A stretch of DNA of 64,000 bases from JBEKCP01 sp049509515 (lineage in GTDB: Bacteria; Planctomycetota; Planctomycetia; Pirellulales; Thermoguttaceae). The DNA lies in the NCBI GenBank assembly GCA_049509515.1, contig JBEKZV010000034.1, forward strand, positions 53,354 to 117,353. Direction: 5' to 3'. The notes below the pieces were generated by a model. It was not told the origin of the DNA, did not search any database, and worked only from the letters and a program-made list of their open reading frames with translations. How positions within the stretch are numbered: the stretch's first letter is position 1; the number at the start of each line of letters is the position of its first letter. The translations under genes were made by a program, and so were the position numbers. Below, in pieces: positions 50,570 through 59,563 of this stretch.

Positions 50570-51280
50570 TTGGGGGGGTCGGCCCGCGCGAAAGCCGGAC
50601 CAATCGAAGAAAGTAGTTTTCCCGCCTTCGAGTACCACGATATCGGCAGGATCGGCAACCAGATGGGGCAGACCTCACTCGTGGACATTGACAAAGACGG
50701 CCGCCTCGATCGGGTCGTTGGCTGCAACCACGGGGACGTATGGCCCGTCCCAATAAAAGTGCAACGTGTTACAGCAAGAAAAAGCCCAAAAACGCCCCTG
50801 GAACCCTCAATTTCCTATGTGGCAGATTTATTGGGACGGGCCATATGGTGGTTCCAATACAAGGGGCCCGATGAGTGGGTCCGGCACAAGATTGGCAGCG
50901 GCGCGGGGACTGAAGTCGGCGGCGCGGCATTCGACGTGGATGGTGACGGCTGGATCGACCAGGTCTCGGGCAGCACGTGGTATCGCAATCCGGGCAATCC
51001 GGAGGGCAAGGAATTCACGAAGTACTCCAACGGGGCCATCGACAATAGTCACGACTGCGTGGCCGCCGACATCGACCAGGACGGCAAGCTGGAAGTGGTC
51101 CAGGGAACCGATCGCCCGCTGATGGAAGTCCTCCAACTTTACGCAGGCACGCGGCAGACGCTCGCGGACGTCAACAGTACGCCGGTGGAGCGTGCCAAGC
51201 GAAGCAAGTCGCACCGCCTTCCGCAGGAACCGGAGAAACCACGCCTCCAAAACCATAGAGAGAAACTGCCATGCAAGTGA
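50570..51280 (+). pseudogene. FG-GAP/VCBS-type protein fragment carrying a MITE in frame
   Basis: The frame has calcium-binding-type repeats (LVDIDKDGRLDRVVGCNHGD; AAFDVDGDGWIDQVSGSTWY; VAADIDQDGKLEVVQGTD) characteristic of FG-GAP secreted proteins. The 5' end lacks a signal peptide and a good start (only TTG), so the gene is truncated. At codon 57 a 105-base insertion (element plus TA duplication) adds 35 foreign residues; removing it restores GDVWWFQYKGPDEW, which fits the family. The 3' ~45 residues look degenerate. It overlaps the next gene's ATG by ten bases. Confidence 0.7.
50741..50843. mobile_element. 103-base MITE flanked by TA (IS630/mariner-like)
   Basis: The ends are TGGCCCGTCCCAATAAA (50741-50757) and its exact inverse TTTATTGGGACGGGCCA (50827-50843), flanked on both sides by TA (50739-50740, 50844-50845). 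Deleting 105 bases leaves an uninterrupted reading frame. The TA duplication and short inverted ends suggest IS630/Tc1-type transposition in trans. No transposase of that type is in the window. Confidence 0.85.
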
Positions 51281-53742
51281 TCTTCACCCTCATCTCGGCG
51301 GCCCTGCTACAAGCCTCCGCGGGCGCGGCCCTGCAGCCGTGGGCCTCCAAGGCCCAGCCCGGTGACGTCGCCAAGCGCCACGTCGAAGAGATCTCCCAGG
51401 CGGAGCACACCTACACCGTCCTGCACGGAGGCACCGTCGACGGCGAGTGCTGCCGCACGCCGATGGGCTGCGGCATCAACCGGGAAGGCGTCATCGAGCA
51501 AAGCTGGCAGTCCAACCGCGCAGTGCGGATGGAAAACGTGGGCCAGACCGACCTGATCAATCCCTGGCTCTCCAACGGGCGGAACAATTTCCGCACCCTC
51601 GATGAGATCGTGGCCTCGGCCGTCACCCCGGGGATGAGCGACAAGGAGAAGGCCATGGCCCTCTGGTTCCAACAGGTCTCGCATCGCTTCCACCGCGCCG
51701 GCTACGGCGCGAACCTCGGCGACCCGGTGCAGGTCTTCAACATCTACGGACACAACCCGTGCGGCAGCGACGCCCTGATCATGGGCGCTTATTGGCAGAA
51801 GGTGGGACTCAAGAGCGCCCCGGACCGCCTGGTGTCGCACGCCATCGCCCAGGTGGCGTACGACGGCGGCTGGCACGTGATGGACGGCGACCTGGACAGC
51901 TTCTTCCTGCTCCGCGACAACGAGACGCTGGCCAGCGACCGGGAATTGGCCCGCGACCACGACCTGATCAAGCGGGCCCACACCTACGGCATCACGCTCG
52001 CCGACACGCGCCGCCTCGATGAGGCGTATGCGGCCATGTTCGTCTGCGAAGACCCGGTCGGGGGCGACCGCGCCAGCGACTCGAAGACGACGATGAACAT
52101 GACGCTCCGGCCGGGCGAGGCCCTGGTCTGGCGCTGGGGCCACCTCACCCCGGCCAAGTACAGTTGGCGGTCGTCGGTGCAGCCCGACTACCCCGACACC
52201 GTCTGCGACGGCCTCTGGGAATACCGGCCGGACCTGAGCAGCGACCTCTGGAGGAAAGGCGCGACCAAGATCGAGAACATCGTCAGCGGCCCGGACGGGC
52301 TTCGAGCCGAAGAAGGCAAGACGGGCACGATCATCTGGACGATGCGGAGCCCCTACATCTTCGTCGGCGGGCGATTCGAGGTGGAAGGCAACGGGGCCGT
52401 GTTGGAGGTCTCCGAGGACGGCAAGAAGTGGTTGGACGCGAGGGAAAGAGTGGAGTACTGGTTCTTCACGAACTGGGGACCGCAACGTTTCCACTATCAA
52501 CTCCGCTGCCGGCTCTCCGGCGCCGCCCGGCTCAAGCGACTGGCGATGATCAACGATCTGCAAATGGCCCTGCTGGCGCTGCCCGAGATGATCGTCGGCC
52601 AGAACGCGTTCACCTATACCGACCAGTCTCCCGGAGAGCGGAAAGTGCGGATCACCCATGAGTGGGTGGAGCGCACGGCCCGCAGGCCGCCGCCGCCCGA
52701 GGTGGTTTACCCGCCCGACGCGGGTCAGGCCGAGGGCACCGACCCGGTTTTCCGCTGGAATGTGCCCCAAGAAGCGGAGGGAGAGAAAACCGTAGACTAC
52801 CACTTCGTGCTCGCCGATCGGGCGGACATCAAATGGCCGCTCTCGACCAACTTCTACAAGCTCATCTCCCGCACCGCGGACAAGGGCAAGCCGCAATACA
52901 CGCTGAGTGCGGCCGGCCTGCTCACGCCGGACAAGCAGTACTACTGGCATGTGCGGGCGAAGAACGAAAAAGGCGTTTGGGGGCCGTGGAGCCGGACGTG
53001 GAGCTTCACGCCCCGCGGGCCGGCCTATCCCGTGGACGTGACCGTTGATTTCGACCGGGACCAAGGCGTGGGGACCCTCAAGTGGAAGGCCAATCCGCTC
53101 GGCCGGCGGCCCGCGAAATACCGCGTCTACGGCAGCGACGAGAAGGGCTTTTCCGTGAGCGACGTGCCGTACACCGTCAACGTCGGCATCTCGAAGGAGC
53201 TTTCGCCGCAGTTCCCGGCGAACTTCATCGCCGAAACCGCGGCCACGGAACTGCCGGTCCTGGGCAGCGAGGTGATTCTGCCCGTAGCCAACAAGACGTA
53301 CTACCGCGTGGTGGCGGTGGATGCCGAGGGCAAGCGGAGCGGACCGTCGGACTATGCCGTCGCGCCCCGCCCGGTGATCTACGGCAAGCCGGCGCTCGAG
53401 GCCAAGGTGGGCGCGGAGTACCGCGGCCGGGTCTCCGCCAATCGCTCCCTGGGCGACCTGCGGAAGCGCAACCCGGAGGTCGCCAACTTCTGGGACATCG
53501 AGCACCCCAAGTATGCCTTGAAGGGACCAAGCTGGCTCAAGCTGGACGCGGACACGGGCGCGCTCTCGGGCACGCCCGGTCGAGCAGGGAAGTTCGAGGT
53601 GGAAGTCACTGCCACCATCGACCGGGAGGCGCGAAAGCTGGATGAGGGCGTGCTGGGTTGGGGCAATGAGAAAGTCCTCTCCACCTCCACGGAGCGGGTC
53701 GGTATCGCCAGCCAGCGGTTCGTCATCGAAGTCAGCCCGTAG
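51271..53742 (+). CDS. Secreted transglutaminase-like protein with FnIII and Ig-like domains
   Basis: The 823-residue protein has a signal peptide (1-20), then a transglutaminase-like domain with a probable triad Cys164 (NPCGSDALIM), His190 (SHAIAQVAYDGGW) and Asp205 (MDGDLDS). From ~475 come FnIII-like modules (PDAGQAEGTDPVFRWNVPQE; LTPDKQYYWHVRAKNEKGVW), then a putative-Ig domain (PSWLKLDADTGALSGTPGRA). This is a secreted protein that may crosslink or bind surface material. The catalytic role is an inference from the motif spacing. A DUF4091 gene follows, and the FG-GAP fragment precedes it, overlapping by ten bases. Confidence 0.75.
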   Translation: MQVIFTLISAALLQASAGAALQPWASKAQPGDVAKRHVEEISQAEHTYTVLHGGTVDGECCRTPMGCGINREGVIEQSWQSNRAVRMENVGQTDLINPWLSNGRNNFRTLDEIVASAVTPGMSDKEKAMALWFQQVSHRFHRAGYGANLGDPVQVFNIYGHNPCGSDALIMGAYWQKVGLKSAPDRLVSHAIAQVAYDGGWHVMDGDLDSFFLLRDNETLASDRELARDHDLIKRAHTYGITLADTRRLDEAYAAMFVCEDPVGGDRASDSKTTMNMTLRPGEALVWRWGHLTPAKYSWRSSVQPDYPDTVCDGLWEYRPDLSSDLWRKGATKIENIVSGPDGLRAEEGKTGTIIWTMRSPYIFVGGRFEVEGNGAVLEVSEDGKKWLDARERVEYWFFTNWGPQRFHYQLRCRLSGAARLKRLAMINDLQMALLALPEMIVGQNAFTYTDQSPGERKVRITHEWVERTARRPPPPEVVYPPDAGQAEGTDPVFRWNVPQEAEGEKTVDYHFVLADRADIKWPLSTNFYKLISRTADKGKPQYTLSAAGLLTPDKQYYWHVRAKNEKGVWGPWSRTWSFTPRGPAYPVDVTVDFDRDQGVGTLKWKANPLGRRPAKYRVYGSDEKGFSVSDVPYTVNVGISKELSPQFPANFIAETAATELPVLGSEVILPVANKTYYRVVAVDAEGKRSGPSDYAVAPRPVIYGKPALEAKVGAEYRGRVSANRSLGDLRKRNPEVANFWDIEHPKYALKGPSWLKLDADTGALSGTPGRAGKFEVEVTATIDREARKLDEGVLGWGNEKVLSTSTERVGIASQRFVIEVSP

Positions 53743-53840
53743 AGTGATCTCCCGGCAGCGACGGCAAGAGGCAGCACGACCCCGGAGATTCTCCATCATG
53801 TGTGCCACGACCCTTCTCGTCGTTTACCGGCTTGCTTGGG

Positions 53841-53869
53841 TTGACATGCCATGGGGCGGGGACATAGCA
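53841..53869 (+). promoter_or_regulatory. Candidate promoter with consensus -35
   Basis: TTGACA (53841-53846), 17 bases, ATAGCA (53864-53869). The -10 is poor. It lies about 70 bases before the DUF4091 gene start, so that gene may have its own promoter. Confidence 0.35.
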
Positions 53870-53938
53870 CTTGCGCATGTCTCCGCCAAGCGGAAGGCAC
53901 ACTCTCAACCGATAGTCCCGCAGAAGGGGCGGGTAACC

Positions 53939-56674
53939 ATGTGCCGGCATGTTGCGTTATCCTGTGTGTTCCTGGGCCTGCTGGGCGCCGCCTCGCAGTC
54001 GGAAGGGGACGGTCCTGTTTTCGCTTCGCAGAAACTGGGGCCGTCCCCCGCGGTGGCCGTGTGGGCCGCGTCCGACCTGGAGGCCGTGTTCCCCGATTCC
54101 AAGGCCCAGCAGAGCAACGGAATCTGGAACGCCGGCGCTGACGGCGGCACGATCACCTTGAAGGCCGCGAAGAATGAATACGTGGCGGCCCAGATCGTGA
54201 TCCGGGCGGAAGGGAAGGCCGTTGCCGACGTGGACGTGGCCGTTGGCCCGTGGCAGGGCCCCGGGAAACTCCCTGCCCAAAGCGTCAGCCTGTACCGCGT
54301 CTGGTACGTGACGGTCGGCGGCAAGGAGTATCCCAATCAGACGATTCCGTTTGCCGCAAAGTACCCCTTCGGTGCACCGTTCGACATCGGCAGCGTGAAG
54401 CCGGGCTCCGCCCAGGAGACCGCCTTGTACGAGAGGAGCCGGAATCAGCCGGTCTTTGTGGAAATTCTGGTTCCCGACCAGATTGCGGCTGGGCTGTATG
54501 AGACGAAGATCGACGTGACCGTGGCCGGCAAGACGGCCCGCCGCATCACCCTGAAGCTCACGGTGTGGGACTTCCGCCTGCCCGGGGAGCGACATGTGCG
54601 GGCCTACGCCCCATTCTATCCCGGATATATCGTGCAAGGGGAAGGGGTCGGCTACGAGTCGGTCGGGCGGGCCAAGCACATCACCGATCCGCTCTGGAAC
54701 ATGATGCGGCTCTACTACTGCTTGGCCCACGAGCACCGGCTGGACACGTGCGAATCGGAGATGTCGCACCAGACCGCCCGGGCCGAATGGGACCGCAAGA
54801 CCGGCCGGCTCCAGAGCCTGGACTGGCAGAACTACGACAAGTATTACCGCCAAGTGTTCGCCACGGGCGAGATCTTTCGCGACGGCGTGCCCAGCCGCTG
54901 CTTCGAGCTGCCCCATCCCTTCCGCGGCAGCACGATCAACCACACCACCGACGAGAAGGCCGCCCCAGTGGCCGAGGGCTGGAGCGGCGAGCCGTTCAGG
55001 CGACTCGGCAGCGACCTGGCCGCAGAGATCGTGCGGCACTTCGACCAGCGGAAATGGCCGTTGCAAAACACGTTCTTGTACTTTGTCGATGAGCCGGTCG
55101 GCAAGCTGGCGTACGAGATCCAGCGGCGATTTTTCCGGGCGGTGGAAGAGGGCGGCGGCGGGCGGGCGAGGATCATGCTCACCGCACAGCCTGATCCGCT
55201 GGTCTCGGCGGGGCAGATTTCCTGGGATTTCGCCGCCGGCTGGCTGTCTCCCGCGGCCAATCCGGCGCTGGTCGAGGATTGTGCCCACATCTGGGCGCCG
55301 GCGGCCGCATTCTACGACCCCGGCGACATGGCCTGGGAACAGGCCCACGGACGGGAGTGTTGGTTCTACGGCAGCCCGTGCAGGCTCTCCGATCCGCTGG
55401 TGGCAGTCAACGCGGCGGGGCTGGCTGCCTGGAAATACCGAGTCGACGGGATGTTTCAGTGGGTCATCAACTTCGCCTCGGGGTACCAAGGCCACGGCTT
55501 CCTCGATGCCTATTACACCGACGCCCGCGACGGCGACGGCCTGATCCTGTACATGGGCAAGCCGGTGGGGGTTGAGGGGCCGGTGGCGACCCTCCGCATG
55601 AAGGCGCTGCGGCGGGGGCTGCAGGACTACGAATATTGTTGGCTGCTCAAACAGGCCGGCCGGCTCGACGCCGCCGATCAGATCGTCGCCTCGCTGGTGA
55701 AACGCGCCTTGCACGACGATCTGAAATACGACCAGCGGTGGGTTCTGGAGAATGATCCGAACCAGTGGCTGGCGGCCAGAGAGCGGCTGGCCGAGGCCCT
55801 GCTCCGAAAGGGCCCGCAGAGCGGGCCGGCGGGCTGGCTGCCCCATGTCGCCGGGCTCGCAGCCGAGAACGTCGGCTTCGGGGGAAAGGTGCGGCTGAGC
55901 TGGAAACCTGTGGACGGCTCGACCCCCTCCGGTTACGTAGTGTACCGCGGCGCGGCAGGGGCCGGCCGGACGACAGGCGGAGTGCCTGCTATGTCCCGGT
56001 TGCCGATGTACGGCAGCGGCGCGCTCGGACCTGCCGTCTACGACGATTACGGGCTGAAGAGCGGGAAGTACTTCTATCAGGTCGCGGCAGTGGATAAGAC
56101 CGGCCGCGAGGGACCGCCTTGTGAGCCGGCAGCGGTGCAGGTCCAGTCCCAATACGGCAAGGCCGAGGCCAAGTGGTACGTCAACGGGCTGCTGCCCGAG
56201 CGTGCCTACAACGGCATCAAGTCATTCCCTGCGGAGCAGATCGTTTCGCTGGGGAATGCCAACCGGAACCAGCAGCGATACTGGCTCCAGTTCACGGGGC
56301 TGGGCCTGCCGAAACAGGCCAAAGTGCTGAAGGCCGTGCTGCGGATCCCCCTCTACGACAAGGGCGCCGGCCCGCTGGGCATCAGCCTGTTTCGGCCGGA
56401 GTCGATCGGCCCGCAGGGGTTGCCGTCGGCCGACTATCTGGACGCCGATGGGAAGCGGAACGGCGGCGTGCCGCTGGCCGAAGCCAAGGCCGTAGTCGAC
56501 TTCCCGTCGTTCGACGTGACCGGGATCATCCAGCAGTACGTCTCGGGCAATTGGGCCGACACCGGGTTGTTGCTGGTTGCCGGCGACCCTCCGCAGAAAA
56601 CGACCAAGCGCGGCTATGGGGCGGCCTATCCGGCGGCGGGGCCTCGCCTGGAGATATACTACCTGGCGAAATGA
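53939..56674 (+). CDS. Secreted DUF4091-type (glycoside-hydrolase-like) protein with FnIII-like end
   Basis: The ~911-residue protein starts MCRHVALSCVFLGLLGAAS (signal peptide). An N-terminal beta domain (~40-210) precedes DUF4091-like catalytic-type barrel sequence (EAWSNFDRQ-type region: FLYFVDEPVGKLAYEIQRRF near 380; MFQWVINFASGYQGHGFLD near 505; LRRGLQDYEYCWLLKQ near 560). The Asp-Glu in FVDEP fits a possible catalytic acid. The C-terminus has FnIII (SWKPVDGSTPSGYVVYRG) and a DNRLRE/CBM96-like end (VSLGNANRNQQRYWLQF...DVTGIIQQYVS). It probably acts on polysaccharide outside the cell. Confidence 0.75.
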   Translation: MCRHVALSCVFLGLLGAASQSEGDGPVFASQKLGPSPAVAVWAASDLEAVFPDSKAQQSNGIWNAGADGGTITLKAAKNEYVAAQIVIRAEGKAVADVDVAVGPWQGPGKLPAQSVSLYRVWYVTVGGKEYPNQTIPFAAKYPFGAPFDIGSVKPGSAQETALYERSRNQPVFVEILVPDQIAAGLYETKIDVTVAGKTARRITLKLTVWDFRLPGERHVRAYAPFYPGYIVQGEGVGYESVGRAKHITDPLWNMMRLYYCLAHEHRLDTCESEMSHQTARAEWDRKTGRLQSLDWQNYDKYYRQVFATGEIFRDGVPSRCFELPHPFRGSTINHTTDEKAAPVAEGWSGEPFRRLGSDLAAEIVRHFDQRKWPLQNTFLYFVDEPVGKLAYEIQRRFFRAVEEGGGGRARIMLTAQPDPLVSAGQISWDFAAGWLSPAANPALVEDCAHIWAPAAAFYDPGDMAWEQAHGRECWFYGSPCRLSDPLVAVNAAGLAAWKYRVDGMFQWVINFASGYQGHGFLDAYYTDARDGDGLILYMGKPVGVEGPVATLRMKALRRGLQDYEYCWLLKQAGRLDAADQIVASLVKRALHDDLKYDQRWVLENDPNQWLAARERLAEALLRKGPQSGPAGWLPHVAGLAAENVGFGGKVRLSWKPVDGSTPSGYVVYRGAAGAGRTTGGVPAMSRLPMYGSGALGPAVYDDYGLKSGKYFYQVAAVDKTGREGPPCEPAAVQVQSQYGKAEAKWYVNGLLPERAYNGIKSFPAEQIVSLGNANRNQQRYWLQFTGLGLPKQAKVLKAVLRIPLYDKGAGPLGISLFRPESIGPQGLPSADYLDADGKRNGGVPLAEAKAVVDFPSFDVTGIIQQYVSGNWADTGLLLVAGDPPQKTTKRGYGAAYPAAGPRLEIYYLAK

Positions 56675-56812
56675 AGCTGCCTACGACTTGGCCGGCGACG
56701 GCAAGGGCGTTCAGCGGCCCGGCTTCCGGCTGACCTCGGCGGCGGCCGCATAGGTTCGGGCATTGAGATCCTGCCAGCCGAAATGGTCGGTGCGGTAGGG
56801 CACGCGGCCCGC

Positions 56813-57052
56813 TCACCACGCCTGGAAACGGCGGGCCAGCTCTTCCGGCAATCGCTCCCGATTCGCCGATGTCACCGCCACGATCTCCACATCCTGCCGG
56901 GCCTCGGCTTGACTGATGAAGCCCCCGCCCTTGGCCGCGATCGTCGCCAGTACGGGCACGGGGCCATCCAGGGCGCGGATCGTGGCCTCCACAAAGAGGG
57001 GGCTCAGGCATTCCATCTTGCCGATCTCGTCGATGATGATGATGTCTACGCC
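56813..57052 (-). pseudogene. C-terminal remnant of a THEP1-like NTPase
   Basis: About 80 residues starting GVDIIIIDEIGKMECLSPLF, with the Walker-B-like IIIIDEIGKME and the end ATIAAKGGGFISQAEARQD, match the second half of the THEP1/NTPase_1 nucleoside triphosphatase family. The P-loop half is missing: the frame continues upstream only through a foreign reading of the neighbouring zinc-protein sequence. A deletion therefore joined two genes at about 57052. After the stop, 33 further sense codons in the same frame end at TGA 56711-56713; they were not identified. Confidence 0.7.
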
Positions 57053-57320
57053 GGTAGCACGGCCGACACAGATAAAGGACGAGCCGCCGATACACCTGGT
57101 CGAGCAGTTCCTGCTCAGACAGATCGGACATTTGCCGGAAGAGACGCTCGATTTCCGCCCTTGGGTCACGTTGCAGGTCTTCTTCCGAGAAGCTCGGCGG
57201 CGTGGGATCGGCCGGAGCCTCGATCCGCACCACGTAGAAGTCGCCCTTGCCGCGGGTCAATTCCGTGCTGCAACGGGCGCAGAGCAGAACCGTTTCGTCG
57301 CCGGGGGCATTTGCGCTCAT
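57051..57320 (-). pseudogene. Zinc-ribbon protein, 3' end lost at the deletion junction
   Basis: Ninety residues (ATG 57320) with Cys pairs LLCARCSTEL near residue 13 and LYLCRPCYR at the end, plus an acidic-helical middle (EEDLQRDPRAEIERLFRQMS). The four Cys would form one zinc site. The frame then runs out into His/Arg-rich nonsense (HHHH), which is the THEP1 coding sequence read in the wrong frame. Usually such proteins end a few residues after the second Cys pair, so most of the domain is present and might still fold. Confidence 0.65.
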
Positions 57321-57471
57321 GCCGCCATTCTACGCCTGCTCAGTTCGTCCGTGAAGAATCTGGCAGGTGGTCGGAACACGTCGGGGGTTGAGAATCGTGC
57401 CTTGCCGTGGGATGATGGTATCACCACACTGGTGAACGCCAAGTGACTTTCAGTGTCTCAGGGAGACAAGT

Positions 57472-57969
57472 ATGACACGACGAACGAGAACACGGTCATC
57501 GCTTTCTGGAATCCTCTGTGCGGTTGCGGCCACCAGCTTGGCCGGATGGCTGCCCGCCAAGGCTGCCGATCCTCCGCTGAAGCCGCTGAAATCCGGTGTC
57601 GTCAGCTTCCACGACGCCAAGGCCAATCAGGCCGACTGGGGCGAGATGCGGCGGTACTTCACCGGCGAGACGTCGGGCACCAAAGACGTGCTGACCGCCG
57701 TGGCGATTGTCAAGCCGGGCAAGGCCCTCCATCGCGCCCACCGGCACGCCGAAGAGGAATACCTGATCCTGGCCGAGGGTTCGGGCACCTGGTCGCTTGA
57801 CGGCAAGGAGTTTCCGGCCAAGCGGGGCGACATCCTGTACGTAGAGCCGTGGGTTTACCATGGGTTGACGAACACCGGCACGGAGCCGTTGATCTTCGTG
57901 GTGGTCCGGTTCAACAGCAAGGGCATCAAGGTCCCGCCGCGCCCCGACAACCGCCCTGACGAGCAGTAA
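57472..57969 (+). CDS. Secreted cupin-domain protein
   Basis: The 165-residue protein has a signal peptide (1-32, SLSGILCAVAATSLAGWLPA) and a cupin core: HRAHRHAEEEYLILAEGSGT with the metal-binding His/Glu set near residue 92, and ILYVEPWVYHGLTNTGTEPL with the later His. It probably binds a metal and a small molecule outside the cytoplasm; the reaction is unknown. AGGGAGA lies four bases before the ATG. The next gene follows by 15 bases, so co-transcription is likely. Confidence 0.85.
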   Translation: MTRRTRTRSSLSGILCAVAATSLAGWLPAKAADPPLKPLKSGVVSFHDAKANQADWGEMRRYFTGETSGTKDVLTAVAIVKPGKALHRAHRHAEEEYLILAEGSGTWSLDGKEFPAKRGDILYVEPWVYHGLTNTGTEPLIFVVVRFNSKGIKVPPRPDNRPDEQ

Positions 57970-57984
57970 CGGTAATCTCCCCCT

Positions 57985-58452
57985 ATGTCGTCCTCCGTCT
58001 TCGAGCGTGTGGAAAGCCTCTTGAAGCAGCACGGCATCGCCTTCCAGGTGCTGCGGCACGAGCCGGTCTACACCAGCGAGGAGGCGGTCCGGGTGTTAGG
58101 CTACGCGGCCTCCAGCGGCGCCAAGGCCCTGATCTGCAAGGGCAACGATACCTTCATGATGTTCGTCATGCCCGGGGATCGGAAGCTGGCCAGCAAGAAG
58201 ATCCGGGCCTCGAAAGGCTGGGCGCGACTTCGATTTGCCGCCGCCCAGGAGGTTCTGGAGTTGACGGGCCTCGCACCCGGCTCGATTCCGCCCTTTGGCA
58301 GCGTCTTTGGCCTGCCCACGCTGTGCGACGCGCGGCTGAGCGACAATGAGGCGATCAACTTCAACGCCGGGGACCACGGCATCTCGGTGAGCATGCGGTA
58401 TGTTGACTACGTGCAAGTCGAGAAACCTGAACTGGGGAATTTCGCAGAGTAG
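57985..58452 (+). CDS. YbaK/ProX-like aminoacyl-tRNA deacylase
   Basis: The 155-residue protein starts VFERVESLLKQHGIAFQVL and has RHEPVYTSEEAV, the conserved Lys in GAKALICKG, ASKKIRASKGWARLRFA, GSIPPFGSVFGLPT with the Gly-x-x-Pro-Pro-Phe-Gly loop, and a C-terminal EAINFNAGDHGISVSM. This is the YbaK / editing-domain fold that hydrolyses mis-acylated tRNAs (ProX/YbaK-like). The exact tRNA cannot be told. It is co-oriented between the cupin and ChaN-like genes with short spacings (15 and 11 bases), so all three are likely one operon. Confidence 0.85.
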   Translation: MSSSVFERVESLLKQHGIAFQVLRHEPVYTSEEAVRVLGYAASSGAKALICKGNDTFMMFVMPGDRKLASKKIRASKGWARLRFAAAQEVLELTGLAPGSIPPFGSVFGLPTLCDARLSDNEAINFNAGDHGISVSMRYVDYVQVEKPELGNFAE

Positions 58453-58463
58453 GAGAGCCACCT

Positions 58464-59474
58464 ATGCGACAAAACCTCCTTTGCCTCATTGGGATGACAG
58501 GTGCCGGGGTTATCACGGCAGCCGCCTTTGCTGAGGAGCCGCCCAAGGCCCGTGCCCTTCTCCAGGCGACCTCACCGCTTGCTGGCAAACGTGCAGACGC
58601 CGAGCATGCCAGTCTGTGGATCGACGTGTATCAGGGTGAGCCTGTGCAGTACCAGGAGGTACTGGAGGACCTGGCCACGGCCCGCAACATCTACTTGGGC
58701 GAGCGCCATACCCTCCAGCGACATCACGAGATGCAGACGAAGATCCTGACCGATTTGGCACAGAAAGGTCTGCCACTGGCGCTGGGGCTGGAGCAGATGG
58801 AATCGTCGCAGCAATCCCACCTCGACCGCTACAACCGAGGCGAGATCGACTTCGAGCAACTGGCGAGGGTCACCACTTGGCCCAAGCGATGGCAGAACTA
58901 CCAGCAGTACCGCCCCATCCTGGAGGCCGCCCGCAAATGGAGGGTCCCCGTGGTCGCGCTGAACGCGAAGTCTGAAACCATTCGTCAGGTTGTGCGGAGC
59001 GGCGGGATAGATCGCCTGGCCCCCGAGGCAAGAAAGGAACTCCCCGCAAAGATGCAAATGCAGGACCCGCCGTACGAGAAGTCGCTTTCCCTCCAGATGA
59101 TGGTGCATGCCTCGGCAACGCCGCAAACCTTGCGCCCGATGATTGAGGCCCAAATTGCCCGGGACGAGGCCATGGCAGAGGCGCTCGCGACGTTCCTGGA
59201 GTCGCAGCAGGGACAAGGGCGAAAAATGCTTGTCCTTTGCGGGGCGGGCCATGTCGCTTACGGCCTGGGGTTGCCAACGCGGGTAAGGCGGCGTTTGCCC
59301 GACGTCAAGGACCGGATCGTATTGTTTTCCGAAAGCGGCGACGTTCGGCTTTCCCCAGAAGAGAAGGCCCAGGCGCGCGCTATCGAGATCACGCACGAGC
59401 AGTTGCGCGAACTCCGCCAGCCGATTGCCGACTATCTCTGGGTCAAGCCCCTGGAGGAGAACCCCGCCCGCTGA
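58464..59474 (+). CDS. ChaN-like secreted haem-binding-type protein
   Basis: The 336-residue protein has a signal peptide (1-23) and the ChaN/Cofac_haem_bdg fold: RNIYLGERHTLQRHHEMQTK near residue 75, ALGLEQMESSQQSHLDRYN near 105, RPILEAARKWRVPVVALNAK near 155 and a late MLVLCGAGHVAYGLGLPTRV near 255. In Campylobacter the ChaN family binds haem through surface residues; here iron or haem handling is only a suggestion. AGGAG lies ten bases upstream of the ATG. Eleven bases separate it from the YbaK-like gene. Confidence 0.85.
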   Translation: MRQNLLCLIGMTGAGVITAAAFAEEPPKARALLQATSPLAGKRADAEHASLWIDVYQGEPVQYQEVLEDLATARNIYLGERHTLQRHHEMQTKILTDLAQKGLPLALGLEQMESSQQSHLDRYNRGEIDFEQLARVTTWPKRWQNYQQYRPILEAARKWRVPVVALNAKSETIRQVVRSGGIDRLAPEARKELPAKMQMQDPPYEKSLSLQMMVHASATPQTLRPMIEAQIARDEAMAEALATFLESQQGQGRKMLVLCGAGHVAYGLGLPTRVRRRLPDVKDRIVLFSESGDVRLSPEEKAQARAIEITHEQLRELRQPIADYLWVKPLEENPAR

Positions 59475-59563
59475 TCCGAGGGCCACCCGCCACCAGATCG
59501 ACCGTTTGGTGCGGCAGGGAGAGAAGCCATCGGACCACGCCCCGGTGATTATGATGGCCTGGC

